Positions 13,526 to 26,019 of a stretch of DNA of 64,000 nucleotides are shown piece by piece (position 1 is the stretch's first letter; every line of letters starts with the position of its first letter). The stretch covers positions 124,001 through 188,000 of the forward strand of contig CALSFV010000414.1 in assembly GCA_943737045.1 (NCBI GenBank), in the 5' to 3' direction. This DNA is from Parapristionchus giblindavisi (Eukaryota; Nematoda; Chromadorea; Rhabditida; Diplogasteridae). Below the pieces are notes generated by a model that was not told the DNA's origin, did not search any database, and was given only the letters and a program-made list of their open reading frames with translations. A program made the position numbers and the translations under genes.

Positions 13526-14039
13526 GGGAGAGGGAGAGGGAGAGGGAGAGGGAGAGGGAGAGGGAGAGGGAGAGGGAGAGGGAGAGGGAGAGGGAGAGGG
13601 AGAAGAGGAGGTGGATACAATTTGATGTAGTTGAATAAGATTAGAACAATATTTGGTATTGATAGAATTGAAGAAGAAGGAGATGGCTTTTAGTCCGATT
13701 GGGATATGGATAGAGAAGGAGAGATATAGGGTTAGAGGGAGGGAGGAGAGGGAGAGGGAGAGAGAGGGAGAGGGGGGAGAGAGGGAGAGGGAGAGGGAGG
13801 GAGAGGGAGAGACAGAGGGAGGGTGGGAAAGTGAAGGGGATAGGTAGGATATTTTCTGAAGAAGAATAGTCAAATATGAGGTGTATAATATATGAGAAGT
13901 AAAGGAGAAAAGAGAGATATAATAGTGTATATGAGTGAATGAATGAAATGATTAAATGGAGACTAATAGACATATACAATAGATATCATTCATATTGTTA
14001 CCCACTTTAACATGGAGATAGCTCAAGGGAAAGGGAGAG

Positions 14040-14102
14040 GGAGAGAGAGAGATAGAGAGAGGGAGAGATGGAGAGAGAGAGGGAGAGAAAGGGAGAAGGA
14101 GA

Positions 14103-14174
<72 letters not shown>

Positions 14175-14175
14175 T
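14040..14175. repeat. GA-dinucleotide tract
   Basis: GGGAGA blocks grade into about 60 bp of pure (GA)n at 14108-14171. A second GGGAGA array lies at 14420-14555. Confidence 0.85.
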
Positions 14176-14600
14176 GGAGGGGAGAGGGAGAGAGAGGAAA
14201 TAACTACTCTTTTACTTTTAGTTTTCAATCCATTATGAGAATATAAATAAATGAAGAAGAAGATAAATTGGAATAGAAGAAAAGAATGAAAAGAAGGAAT
14301 AGAATAAATAAAGAAGAAGAAGAAAGAAGAAAGAAAGAAGGAGGAGAGAATGTTACTATTACGTTGACTCAATTCCATTTTACTCCTGAACGGATATTAG
14401 AGTGGTAGAAAACTCAGAGGGAGAGAGGGAGAGGGAGAGAGAGAGGAAGGAGAAGGAGAGGAGGGAGAGGGAGAGGGAGAGGGAGAGGGAGAGGGAGAGG
14501 GAGAGGGAGAGGGAGAGGGAGGAGAAGGAGAGGAGGGAGAGGGAGAGGGAGATGGAGAAGGAAGGTGAGAACCTCATGGTGGAAGTAACACTATGGTACT

Positions 14601-16231
14601 AATAACAATAATATGATTGAATTTGAATCCATTTCAATTTTCTCATCTCAACTGTAATAATTGTGTTTAGCATATTTTCATATGCGTTCATCTCTATATT
14701 TTTCCTTAATTATTTTTTTATGAATTTGATAGGTACCTATGCTTTTGAATGAAAGAGTAAAAAGTGTTCCGATATTTTCATATAATTCCTATTTAACAAT
14801 GTGAGAGTATCGACTATGGTTCACTCAAATAAACAACTTTCAATAGAACCCTTTAAGTGTCCCCAATAGAATATTCCCCCCTTTTAAATCCATACTTTCA
14901 TATATAGTTAATATTATAATTTGTGAATAAATATATGAGATATTTATACGAAGAGTGAATCCATTCAAATGAAATCATTTTCATATCTGGTACATATCTA
15001 CTTCGTGAGATAAACAATTTATTAAGAATCACAATTAATAAAATAAAATCGATTTTGACTTATGCTTATAAGTCTCAAAATACAAAATATAAATATTCTC
15101 ATTATATATTTAAAGTCTCATATTTAATTAGCTTGTCTTAGGAGAAGAGAATAAAAATAATTTATTACATTTTTTTAAATTTTATTTTTAAAAATTCTTG
15201 AGAAAGTCCAAATATAGAATTAAAGGTTTTGTTGAATGTTCTTATTTATAAAAAACGCTATTGAATCGGTTGACACAGTTCAGGAAACGGCGCGTTTTTT
15301 TTTGAAAAATTATAAAGTTCGGCAATAGGATTCGAAACGGCGAAAGAGTGTTAGATTGTCCAATCAAATGATTGACGTTAACTATATGTAATCTATCACT
15401 TATTTGTATCCCTCATAAAGGAGACATTGAAGTTTTGAATGAATATTCATCATCTTTAATGAATTCAAAGACAGAATACAACAAAAACCATCAAAAATAT
15501 AATATGTTAATTTTCAAAATAAGAAGCCATTTTTTCTCATTTTTTGTCTTATTCTTTCACATAAATAAAAATGAAGTTGATGCGGACAATATAGTATCCC
15601 ATTAGAAATAACAAACTTTTTTTCGAATTATTTAGACATTTTGGAACTTTCCATCTTGAATTCTTCCTATTCGAAATATTTAATTTTTAACCGAAAACTC
15701 ATTAACTGGTCTATTCCTAAACAATTGGTACTTGAACTATTCAATTGATAGATTTGTATACTCTCATCTAATAAACATATTGTATCTGCTATATCTTATA
15801 TCATCAATTTTATAATGTGTTCTTGCAATTGTTCAACGGAAAATAAGATTGAAAGAAGGCAATTCTTTAAAAAATCAGTTGAAATAAAGATCTTTTTAAA
15901 CGAATAATTCCAAAATGTTCTAGTTCATGATAAATTCATTAGTATGGGAAGGAAATTGTATTTTAATAATTCTCCCAATGTATTATATTATCTGATATCA
16001 ATATTCTATTCTCTATTCCATTCAATCATTTTTTATCATTTCAAATATTTTAACTCTTCTCAATAATCCAGTTTTAGATTGAATTTCATCAAAGTATATA
16101 AATGAACGAGTTAGAATTTAACTTATTTCAAAATGTTCATTCGATGCACCTTTAAACCCAATTATTTTTAAATATGTAAAACAATTTTTCATTATTTCTG
16201 ATAATTCGATACAATTGTGGGAATGGTTCAC
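14601..16231. other. AT-rich non-coding region
   Basis: About 1.6 kb of AT-rich DNA without a convincing gene. It contains a SINE-like fragment (15283-15347) and, towards its right end, possible decayed sequence related to the SNAP-25-like exon at 16232-16300. Confidence 0.45.
15283..15347 (-). mobile_element. SINE-like fragment, truncated copy of the 27100 element
   Basis: On the minus strand this reads TTCGAATCCTATTGCCGAAC, then TTTATAATTTTTC, an A-run and CGCGCCGTTTCC. The copy at 27151-27205 reads the same words in the same order. The 5' part with the A box is absent here. Confidence 0.6.
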
Positions 16232-16300
16232 CTCATCAGCCGTTGTATTGATCTTTAGATTGATTTCATCAAGAGTATCAGGGATACCATCATCAGCCAT
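16232..16300 (-). pseudogene. Orphan first exon of a SNAP-25-like gene (possible decayed paralog)
   Basis: ATG at 16300 opens a 23-codon exon, MADDGIPDTLDEINLKINT.. ending TADE, then a GT donor (GTGAAC). It aligns with the end of ric-4 exon 1 ([14 protein letters not shown]): L, N, I, A and E match at fixed spacing, and both exons end at the same residue in phase 0. I could not find a clean second exon. A segment on the same strand near 16020-16090 (DEIQSKTGLLRRVK in one frame) is vaguely similar to the expected helix but soon meets stops. It may be a degenerate duplicate or a very diverged SNARE. Confidence 0.4.
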
Positions 16301-17907
16301 TATTGATTGATTGAGTAGATCAAATTAACTGAAAGAATATCATATTCATTCATATGAGAATACAATTATAACGAAAAACGCATAAAAAGATATTAAGAAA
16401 CAATATCTTCGATTTTGAAATGAATAGGGAAAATAAGAAAAGGAAGACTCTGAAGGGAAGGAGAAGAAATTAGTGAAGCGAATATGAAATGAATAGAGAA
16501 GAATAGAAAGAAGAAGAAGAAGAAGAAGAAGAAGAAGAAGAAGAAGGAGGAAGAGAAAAGGAATGATAGAGTAGATAGATGAATGAATCAATATGAGATA
16601 CATAGATAATCAATGAATAGACATATGAATATGAATGAATTGAATCTATATATTATCATATCAATGAAACTTCTTCATAGAATTATGATTATTAATGTCA
16701 TAGAGATTTATGAAAGAAGTACATCTATAACCACTTCTATAGGAATGATTAAGATTACTTAGAGATGAAGGAGATGGAAGAAGAGAGGATGAGAGGGAGG
16801 GAGGTAGAGCAAGAAAGGAGGGGGAGAGAGAGAGGAGAAGGAGAGGGAGAGAGGAGAAGAAGAGGGAGGGGGAGAGGAGAAGGAGAGGGAGAGGGAGAAG
16901 GGGAGGGAGGGGGAAAGGAGGAGGAGAGGGAGAGGGAGAAGGAGAGGGAGGGGGAGAGGGAGTGAGAGAAGTCTCTATAGTGAGAGAGAGAGACTCAAGC
17001 TTCTTCTTCTATCTCTCCTCTCTTTCCTTTCTAGGGCTTCAAACGATCGATGAGAAAAGAGACGGAGATGGAGAGGGAAGGGGAGAGGGAGGAGGAAGGG
17101 GAGAAGGAGAGGGAGAGGAAGAGGAAGAGGGAGGGAGAAGAAGAGGGAGAGAAGTGAATGAATGGATAGGAACGAAGAGAAACGACCATGTAGAGAACAG
17201 CTATGTATACTAGGAGATATTTCGAAAGTAGAGGGGAGGAGATCAGGATGGTGGAAGTGAGAAGGAGAGGGGGAGAGGGAGAGAGGGGGAGAGGGAGAGG
17301 GAGAGAGTTGTTAGAATACGGGATGAGGATATAATGAAGGATGGAAAGAGGAATGAAATGAATGATAGATAAAGAATAGAAGAAGAAGAAAGAAGAATTG
17401 AGTAGAAGAATCGAATTTCTCCCCCTTTTCTTCTATACCCAAAAAGGACAAAGCTTGGAAAGATGAGTTATAAAGTAGTGGATGGGAGTGAGAGGAGGGG
17501 AGGGTTGAGAGGAGAGAGAGAGGAGAGGGAGAGGAAAAGGAAGGGGGAGGGAGAGAGAGGGGAGGAGAAGAAGAGGAAGGGGGAAGGGGAAGGGGATTAC
17601 TCTGTCCCTTCCATACTCTCTTGAGCCCATATTGAAGAAGAAAGAGAAGGTTGAACGAAAGAAGAAAATAAGGAGAAGAAGCTCATCAGACAAGGGAAGA
17701 GATGAAAGAGAGAGGAGGAGGGGAGAGGGAGAGGGAGAGGGAGAGGGAGAGGGAGAGAGGGAGAGGGAGAGATCGTAGAGGCTGAGATGGGAGATGGAGA
17801 GCCAACTTGATTATTCCATCCTTGTGAATATAAAGAAGATAGAATAAGAGAATATAAAAGACTGAGAAGGATATTAATATATTGAAAGAATAGAAGAATA
17901 TTCATTT
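16301..17907. repeat. Polypurine low-complexity region
   Basis: Plus-strand purine tracts (GAAGAA at 16510-16550, GGGAGA and GAGGGAG over 16760-17330 and 17500-17775) with short AT-rich gaps. Open frames are repeat artefacts. No gene was recognised. Confidence 0.75.
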
Positions 17908-17908
17908 C

Positions 17909-17952
17909 TCGCGAATGTCCGGACCGTGCTCGAGTCTTACCGAGCCGGTCTC
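17909..17952. mobile_element. Terminal fragment of the TTAA-type palindromic element
   Basis: CTCGCGAATGTCCGG, CTCGAGTCTTACCGAG and GCCGGTCTC followed by TTAA (17953-17956) match the right terminus of the palindrome at 40554-42769. Only the outermost 45 bp is present. Confidence 0.75.
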
Positions 17953-17956
17953 TTAA

Positions 17957-18170
17957 TTTTAGCACCATAAGGTGACAAGAAATGACCAAAAACGCGATTT
18001 CAACGCGACGCCGTCTGGCCTCAACGGTGACTCCAGGTGCAAAATGAACATGCCCATCGTCATCAGCACCATTGAGAACCCCTTCTCGCAGGTTTTCGAA
18101 AAAATGGTGTACCAGACCTTGTTCGACTTTCTCGCAAACGGCCTCATATATCACGCTCAGACTTATCCTT
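17957..18170. other. GC-rich island with open frames on both strands, origin unknown
   Basis: About 210 bp abutting the TTAA end is markedly richer in G and C than its surroundings and is open in both directions (plus frame from 17972; minus frame through 18154). It has mixed codon composition rather than low complexity, for example FSQVFEKMVYQTLFDFLANG on the plus strand. I recognise neither reading. It may be a fragment of a transposon gene or captured coding DNA. Confidence 0.35.
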
Positions 18171-18542
18171 CGATATCATTTAATTTGTATTTGATTCCAT
18201 CGAGAAATGTTGAGTCATAGTCAAAAACGTTTAAGTATATTTCACTCAAATTATTTAACTAAAATACAAAAAAATATAGAAACAGAAGAGAAAAGTGAAA
18301 ATATTATGTGGGACACAAAAATTAAAGAGTTATCACTAATAAAACCTTCGATAGATATGAAAATAGTTTTTGAATTATTCCTTATTATTGGGTTTGTTTT
18401 TGGGAATTTTCTTCAAATAATCGATCAGCATTTTTGTTCAAAAATTCAAGAAAAAATCTATTCTATTCTAAAACATCAATTTAAGTTTTTTTCTTTCCAT
18501 TTCGTCATTCAATAGACATAATAACTCAATGGATGGAAGAGT

Positions 18543-18662
18543 TTAAAGGGTGCGTTACCTCTCTCAATGGTCTCTACATTGTGCACACTATTTCTCTGTT
18601 CTCTAACAACGAGAAAGCATTGCGCGTCGAAGAGACCATTGAGAGAGGTTACGCTCCCCATT
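18543..18662. mobile_element. 120-bp MITE, TTAA-type, copy 1
   Basis: Terminal inverted repeats: TTAAAGGGTGCGTTACCTCT at the left and AGAGAGGTTACGCTCCCC at the right. The middle (CACACTATTTCTCTG, CAACGAGAAAGCATTGCGCG) is shared with the copy at 31971-32089. The right TTAA is lost. Confidence 0.85.
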
Positions 18663-18670
18663 TTTGAGAT

Positions 18671-19660
18671 GTCAATAATTGACCTGAATCAGTTTTCGAT
18701 GCTTATTACGAATCCATTTTCAAACGCTGCCCAATCGTGCTGAGCTTCAATAAAATCGATATTGAAATTCGACTATTTGATTCGAAAATTCACAACTTAC
18801 CTACCTTATCCACTAAACAACAGCAGCAGGTGTTTGGATAGTTGATAGATGAGTTTATGAACACATTGGGATAGTTTATATAGGATGAAACACGAATTTC
18901 CGAATCAAATAGCTAATTTCAAAAACGATTTTCTCGAATCTCACCTCGAGTTTTCAACGTTTGAAAATCGAAATAGAAAAATGATCGAAAAATGAAAAGC
19001 ATCGAAAAATGATTCAGATCAGTTATTCCCATCCCATCTGGCCACCTTAAGTTGGGAGCATCCCCTTGTGAATTAGCAATTGTCTACGGTATGTGGAATA
19101 ACTTTTGCTAGGTTTTGTCTGCACGAGTTGCTCACGAAAATATTCGTGGGAGTCCGGATTACATACTATATCTTTATCGTCACAATCAAATATATTGAAT
19201 TCATGAAACAATCCAAAAGTGTGTATGACAAAAGGAAGAATATCTACATATATCTTGCATATAATGGAATTGTTATTTTCACTTTCAAGATATTTAAACA
19301 GTACTTTTGACACAATTAATTCAGGCAAATTTTGATTTTTGTTGATATTGAGAACATTGCATTCTTTCTTCTTTATTAGTTGTATTCTCATAGTATATTC
19401 TGATATATTTGATTACCATTGCATATGAGAGAGACAATATTCATAATATTGTTTATTACCAGAGTTGATTAAATGGCAACAAAGGCTATCACAATGAATT
19501 GTGATTGAATGGATTGATCTCCATTAACTTAATTGATCAAAGGAAATGATTAATTATTGCACTTAAAACGAACGAAGAACAATGAATACAGGTAGATATG
19601 AAGAAGACTTTGGATGATTAAGAGATCAAAGATCATCTATCTAATCAATATAATCAATAT
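18671..19660. other. Intergenic region downstream of gana-1
   Basis: AT-rich, with AATCGAAAAATGA-type repeats near 18960-19010. A 114-codon minus frame at 19047-19391 overlaps a dispersed repeat and was not accepted. Confidence 0.4.
19080..19155. repeat. Dispersed repeat shared with 27267-27345
   Basis: TACGGTATGTGGAATAACTT, TTTTGTCTGCACGAG and CACGAAAATATTCGTGGGAG recur with a few changes at 27267-27345, where they form the right half of a TTAA-flanked element. Here the TTAA ends are not clear. Confidence 0.65.
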
Positions 19661-21172
19661 TTATTTAAAAGTAGCGAATTGAATTCCTCTGAGATCAGCG
19701 AGAGAAACAGGAGTAGCTTTGAACATATTTGCACCCGTTGGATTAACAATTGTCTATAATGATAAGTATGATATAGATTGAGATATAATGAATAAACCTG
19801 GAATGAATCAGTTGGTCTGAATACTCCAACCAATTGTCCACTCCATAAATCATCTATTCTATATCCTCCTGAGAAGTTTAATCCAAGACGACCAAGAACA
19901 AACTCTACTGACTATAATGAATGATACTCTATATATCTCTTTATCTATGAATACTCTTACATTTCTATTCACTTGATTTCTATTCAATATTCCAATTGCA
20001 TATGATGTATCTCCTGTTGATTGATCAACTGGAGTCATTCCTTTTATGTACACTCCTACATCCGTCGTCTGAATTCATAATTAGTTGAAAGGTAGAGGTA
20101 GAGAGAAAGAGGGAGATGGATAGAAAATAAATAGTATACTCACATTAGCAACAAGTCTTCCCATTTTTCCTAGTGGATCTTGATCAACGGCAATAACAGC
20201 TTTATTGAGAAGAATATCACGGAAAGCAGGTGCTATGTTTCTGAATGAAGAAAGATATTGAATATAATAAATGAATATAATGATTGAATACCTTAGATCA
20301 TTACTCATAATGAGAGGTGCACTCCATATACACCAGATTGTCATTTGAGCTCGTGACATATCAACGGAAATACCAGCATTACCAATTACCAACTGTAATA
20401 TCAATCATAATCATAATCAATATATGATATGATCTACCATATCAGGATCATGCCATCTTCCAGGTCCATGGGTAGGAATATGCTTATCCTGCATATGATC
20501 ATAATAACTGATAATAGACATTATCGATCTATAATATGAACATTATCGATTAGGAGATTAATATCTTGATGAAATATTGATTGAATGAATACTTACTTCC
20601 ATGATGAATTGATATCATCGAAGTTTCTCCATAGATTACAACTTTCTCCGATTACATTGTAATCGACCTAAAATGGAGAATATGAATGTAATAGATAATG
20701 ATCTGATAATGATGGAATGAATAATCAATGAAATGAAAGTAGAAGTTATTCTATTGATTAGTGAATTGTATATAAATGATGTACCTTTTGTGGTTGATTA
20801 ATAAGATAAGCAGGCCAGGAGCATGAATATACAATAGGACGTCCAGTTGCATTGAGAGCTCGACCCATTTCAGGATATCCTATAATGAATGATTAGATGA
20901 GAAGATAGAGTATATATGATAAAGAATGAATAATAATCGAACCAATAGGCATCATATCTAGGTTAATATTACATCCATCTAATTTGAGATAATCAACATC
21001 CCAATCAGCAAATGTTTGAGCATCTATCTATAATTGATAACTTATAGAGGTATGATAGATAATATTCAAACCTGAAGGAATCCATAACTTCCAGGAAAAC
21101 CAGCACAAGTCTTTGTACCGTAATCCTCATAGATACCGAATGTAAGACCACGATCATGCATCTTAATATATA

Positions 21173-21205
<33 letters not shown>

Positions 21206-22531
21206 AATAAGACTGACATATTTAGCGAGAGCCTTCATTCCAGATGGGAAACGAGAAGGATCAGATAGAAGTCTACCAGAAGAATCTCTGAATGAAATGA
21301 ATTGACTGCGTAGATTGAGAATAAGACTGAGTATCATACCTTTGTCTATCCATCCAACAATCATCAACATGAACACCTCTGTATCCAGCTGAGAGATATC
21401 CATCTTCCGCTACAAATCAAAGGAAAATTTAGTGGAAAGAAATAAAAAGAAAAATATTTTAAATATTTTATCTTTTTTGAACAAGGAATTTGTTTTGAAA
21501 AATAGATAAAAGTCTATAAATAGTTCATTCTTGTTAAATGAATGAAATCATAAGTTTAGGGATAGAAATTGATCAAATAATCGTTACTATGATATATGTA
21601 CGGTATTAAATATCTCTGATAATGATTTAGTTAAAGATGATCATTCTACATACTTTCATACCGTATTTCTTCTTTTGTTCATTCAAAATGTTTTTTTTTC
21701 CTAACGACTTTCGATCTTTTCTTTTTTTTTGTTTTCTTTCTCAAGTTTTGAACGATATAAACCATATGTATTACACTTATGTGTAGTAAGTTCTTGTAGC
21801 AATTTACCGTCACACTCTCCCTCTCCTTCCACCTCTCCCTCTCTCTCCCTCTGATCTCTCCTTCTCCCTTTCCCTCTCCCTCTTCCTCTTCCTCTTCCTC
21901 TCTCCCTGATCTCTGACTCTCCCTCTCCCTCCGATCTCTCCCTCTCTCCTAGAGTGATGTCTTTATATCAGTCACACTATCTCGAAAGTGTTCACATTGA
22001 CCATTACAGAGATGGATGCTAAATGGGGGGAAGTTCTTCTATCTTTACAATTACATTTTACTCTTCTCTACAATGATATAACTGATGAAGTATCCAAAGT
22101 GTTCATTATATGATCGATATGAATATAATAGAATGAATATTATATCTTACCCATTCTATCAGCCATATCCATATATAGTTGTTCATTTATACAGGAATGA
22201 GGATGTTTGACACAATCCATTTCACAATAGAAAGCAGTCCATGACATCCATCCCATTGGGGGAGTTCTATAGTAAAGATATCAATGCATCAATATACATG
22301 TCTTAGCAAATTCATTTTTTTTATTTATGAAAATATTTAATTAATATTTGAATAATGAATGATTGTTCGTGTCAAATAGAAAGTTCATTTATCTATTAGT
22401 CTAACTCTTGATTGATAAGAAATGATAAGAAGAAGGAATGAATGAATAGTCTACCTTGCCAATCCATTATCAAGTGATGATACTGTTCCTATGAAGAATA
22501 GAAGACTTAATAGATACATCCCTGGAATCAT
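19661..22531 (-). CDS. gana-1: Lysosomal alpha-galactosidase / alpha-N-acetylgalactosaminidase (GH27)
   Basis: Fourteen exons: 22455-22531, 22151-22266, 21340-21409, 21218-21287, 21072-21161, 20943-21027, 20785-20879, 20597-20667, 20438-20528, 20292-20392, 20144-20240, 19961-20068, 19798-19911, 19661-19753; 425 aa. A signal peptide ([19 protein letters not shown]) is followed by [14 protein letters not shown]. The GH27 nucleophile is Asp158 in YLKLDGC; the acid/base is Asp219 in RNFDDI. CSWPAY (Ser190, Ala193) carries the small residues typical of N-acetylgalactosaminidase rather than alpha-Gal A (Glu, Leu). The enzyme removes terminal alpha-galactosyl/GalNAc residues in lysosomes. Exon 5 uses an AAG acceptor. 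AATAAA overlaps the stop (AAA TAA A). I chose the ATG giving the signal peptide over an upstream in-frame ATG. Confidence 0.95.
21805..21955. repeat. CT-rich tract in gana-1 intron 2
   Basis: CTCCCTCTCC-type pyrimidine tract on the plus strand inside the 741-bp intron 21410-22150, the longest intron of this gene. Confidence 0.8.
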
Positions 22532-24007
22532 GATTATAGACCAAGTAAATGGAATAGAAAGGGAGAAGGAGAAGGGTGGAAATGAATCATAAGTGAAATC
22601 AGAAGAGGAATGATTCAATAAAACATTTATATTCTGATGAGAAAGTGAAATAGTTGATAGAATCAATTGATAAATGAGTTCGTTAAGAGGAAGAAGAGGG
22701 AAAGAAGAGGAAAAGAAGAGGAAAAGAAAAGGAAAAGAAGAGGAAAAGAAGAGGCGACGAAGAGGTTGAGGAAGAGGAAAAAGAAGAAGAACGATCTGTG
22801 TTTATTTACGATGAATGATCGATTACAGAAGAAGAGGATTGAAATGAGAGGAGAGGATGAATAAATGAGAGGAAGAAGGGGAGGGGAAGGAAAGGGAGAG
22901 GGAGAGAGGGTAGAGGGAGAGGAGTGAGAGAGAGGGAGAGGGAGAGGAAGGGAGAGGGAGAGATAAGCAAAGTTCAAGAGGTAAAGATGATTCTCATGAG
23001 TTCTTCTGAGATATAGACAGAGAGAGAGGGGTAAATCAAACAATTGAATAGAGTAGATGATGATTAGTTCAAAAGATGAAGATAGAATCTATGAAGACCT
23101 CTGCCATTTCAAAACTAGTAGTTTATCATTCCCACTTGAAGTAGACTTGCAGGTCTACTTCTAGTTCGACTTAAGCTTACTGTAAGTGGTGTATAATGCT
23201 GTAATGCATTTAGTCAAATGTTCTTTCAGTTGTAGTAAACTTTCAGCAAACTTCTAGTCAATGACTTAATTTAAGTAGACTGCTAGTTTGTAGATACCAG
23301 AGACTATATTGACGGATATGAATAGATAAATGAATGATTGAATGAATAATAGATCATATGTATGTATATAGAAAGAATGAGATATAGTTGAATAGAAATA
23401 GTATCATTTATGATAAGTTCAAATAGAATGAAAAGGGAGGAGCAAGTAGTTGTTTGTATTCACCCTTCAACAACTATAATATAAAGTAATAGAGGAAGAT
23501 GAGAATAAACAATATGAATGAATAGATGAAGAGTAGTAGACTAATATTATGAGATGGTTAATACAAAGTGAAAGGTTGAAGAGATGAGGAGATGGAGGGG
23601 AGAGGGGAGAGGGATAGAGAGAGGGGGAGGAGAGGGGGATGGAGGGGAGAAGGATGGGGAGAGAGAATGGGAGGGGAAAGATGGAGGGGAAGGAATGGTG
23701 AAACTTATCTCGGTGGATTCCGTGCCTCGTAGTGGTCATTCTATTACACAAAGTTGTTAGGTAAGAAGAGTTAGAATGAAGAAAAAGTTGTTGAAATGAA
23801 AGTAATGAATAGAAGATGAAGAAGAAGTTTAAGAATAGAATATGATAGATTATGGTAGATGATATAGAATAAAGATGTCTCTTATAGTGATTGATAAGTA
23901 TCCTTTATGGTCATATAAACTCCGCCCATTTTATAATCTCTATTGAGTTCTTGTACTGATTAGAGAAGAAGTCTTGTACTGTGACCAATCTATTAGACTT
24001 TATTCAA
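22532..24007. repeat. Polypurine intergenic region upstream of gana-1
   Basis: Plus-strand purine blocks (AAGAGG at 22680-22790, GGGAGAGG at 22870-22960 and 23590-23690) separated by AT-rich DNA. At 23110-23300 there is a piece with AGTAGACTTGCAGGTCTACT (a hairpin) and CTAG-containing borders that could be a small old transposon. No gene was seen. Confidence 0.6.
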
Positions 24008-26019
24008 CTAGAACGATCGATTCAATAATTTAATTGTATTTTCATAAACAACAAATATGACTGCATTCACAGGAAATCCTCGAAGACAAAGAATAAGTCC
24101 TCCTTTGAAGAATGAACGAATTCCTCCTTCTTTCCATACTTCTTTTATTGCATTTCCTACTTTCAAATCTGGTATTACCTAGAATATAATGAACAATAAA
24201 GAACATAGAAATAGTTTAAGAAATCATTAAGAACAGTTACACTTTCATCTACTTTTATGGTACATATACAAGTATAGAGGAATAAAGCATCGGTCAGAAA
24301 AAGTAAGTGACTGATTTTAATTATTATTTAATTGTTTAAACTATAAAGAAAATGTTGAAGTTTTGTATACTTTACTATGTGACGTCATTGATTGTTTTAA
24401 GAGAAAATAAAATAGAAGGGATAAATGATACTTGAACTCTATTCTTGACTACTTCAATGGGACAAATAGATAACCATCCTGCACAACCTGCTGAACCTCC
24501 TCCCATTATCTACAAATATATATCATATACTCATATTTTATTTTATTTTATTTTATTTACCCCACCCCCCCCCCCCTTCATCATGAATAGTTTAAACTAT
24601 ATAGAATGTATTGATCATTATTATCTAAACGATTCTTTCATTATACAATATCAATCTTTGCTTCTTCATATTATTATTCATCATATCAATTATACATCTT
24701 TCTCTTTAAGGGAGAGACTATATTCATATCAATCTTATCATTCATTATAGTTTATTTGTATATAAGATGGTATAGAAGGAAGTGTTATATTGTATAGAGT
24801 GAGAGAGGAGTGATAGTACTTGACTCATCTTCAATTCAATTCATAATTAGCTAATCTAATCTATTCAAGGATATCTATCAAACACATCTAAACCAATTAT
24901 CTAAACTCTTTTCATAGAAAAGAACCATTCACTGTTCGTTCAATAAACTAATCAATTCTATCTAGTAAATAAATATAAATTATATAAAAGATAATATTTC
25001 AAACCTGACAAATCGTCTCTCCATATCCTTTATCATGCATTCTTCTATTAATAAATTCATATAGAGGAAGATAGAATAGATATCCAATTGAATCACGAAT
25101 GCACATTACTCCACCACCCTTACAATATATTCATTATGAACTTTGATCTTTGACCTTTGATTGTTTCATCTTTTTGTTGATGATATTACCTTGTAAAGTC
25201 CTCTTACTCCTTCTTTTCTCACAACTTGAATAGCTAAATCAAGTGGACCATTATAGATTGGTTTTCCTTTACTTGATTTTATTACATCAATACTCTTCTT
25301 ATGAAAGATATGACCAATTCCTTCTTGTTGAACCTTAATCGTTGATCTTTGGTCTTTGATCTTCGATTTTTGATCTTTGATCTTTAGTAAGGATAACCTG
25401 TAATCTAGTTTTAATCAATTCAACAGGAATGACTGGTATCAATTGAATAGTTGTTCCAACAATGGATGCAAAGAGGATCTTTAATATATTATTGTTATTG
25501 TGGATATGAATAGACTAATACCTCTTTCATGGGTAAATCCTTTCTGTTTTCAACATTTAATTGATCTGGATGGAGAATTCGAAGAGTCATTCCATATCCA
25601 GCAAATAGAATTGAATTTGTAAAACCAATAGTAATAAATGGGGCAAACATTCCTTTATATAATCCTAATACCTTCAATATATTCATAGATTCATCAATAC
25701 ATTCATCATCTCTTTTTTGTTAGTTTTATAAGTTGAACTGGTTTAAAATAGTAGACAAACAAAATGATTGATTGAGAACAAATATTTGAGTAAGATTCAT
25801 TGATATCACTTACAGATTCTTTCTTTATAATAACATTGAATGCATCAAATATTCCTTTATAAGCATTACCCGTTTGTATTCTAGCTTTTATTGTATCTAA
25901 TGGATGTCCTACTATTACTCCCGTACCACCTTAATTATATTCATTTATTACAAGTTAATTAAATATGATAAAATATTCTTACCAGCGATCCAACCCGCTA
26001 TGAATTCTAACAAAGGCAT
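24008..26019 (-). CDS. Mitochondrial solute carrier (SLC25A45/A48/A29-like)
   Basis: Eight exons: 25983-26019, 25814-25929, 25522-25671, 25398-25478, 25190-25333, 25005-25118, 24432-24509, 24008-24178; 296 aa, the usual carrier length. Three repeats each carry the Px[DE]xx[RK] signature: HPLDTIKAR (about 21), IPVELIKTR (about 120) and CPIEVVKNR (about 224), with matching G-rich second helices and terminal YENTIKLL. It is an inner-membrane transporter. The start MPLLEFIAGWIAGGTGVIVG resembles the SLC25A20/29/45/48 amino-acid/carnitine group; the substrate is not deducible. Five of its seven introns (exons 2-6) end in AAG, the highest density in the window. The long intron 24510-25004 carries a C-run near 24560. 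Confidence 0.93.

Noticed and set aside
19047..19391. 114-codon minus frame
   Set aside because: It overlaps a dispersed repeat also found at 27267-27345 and has no splice or family support.
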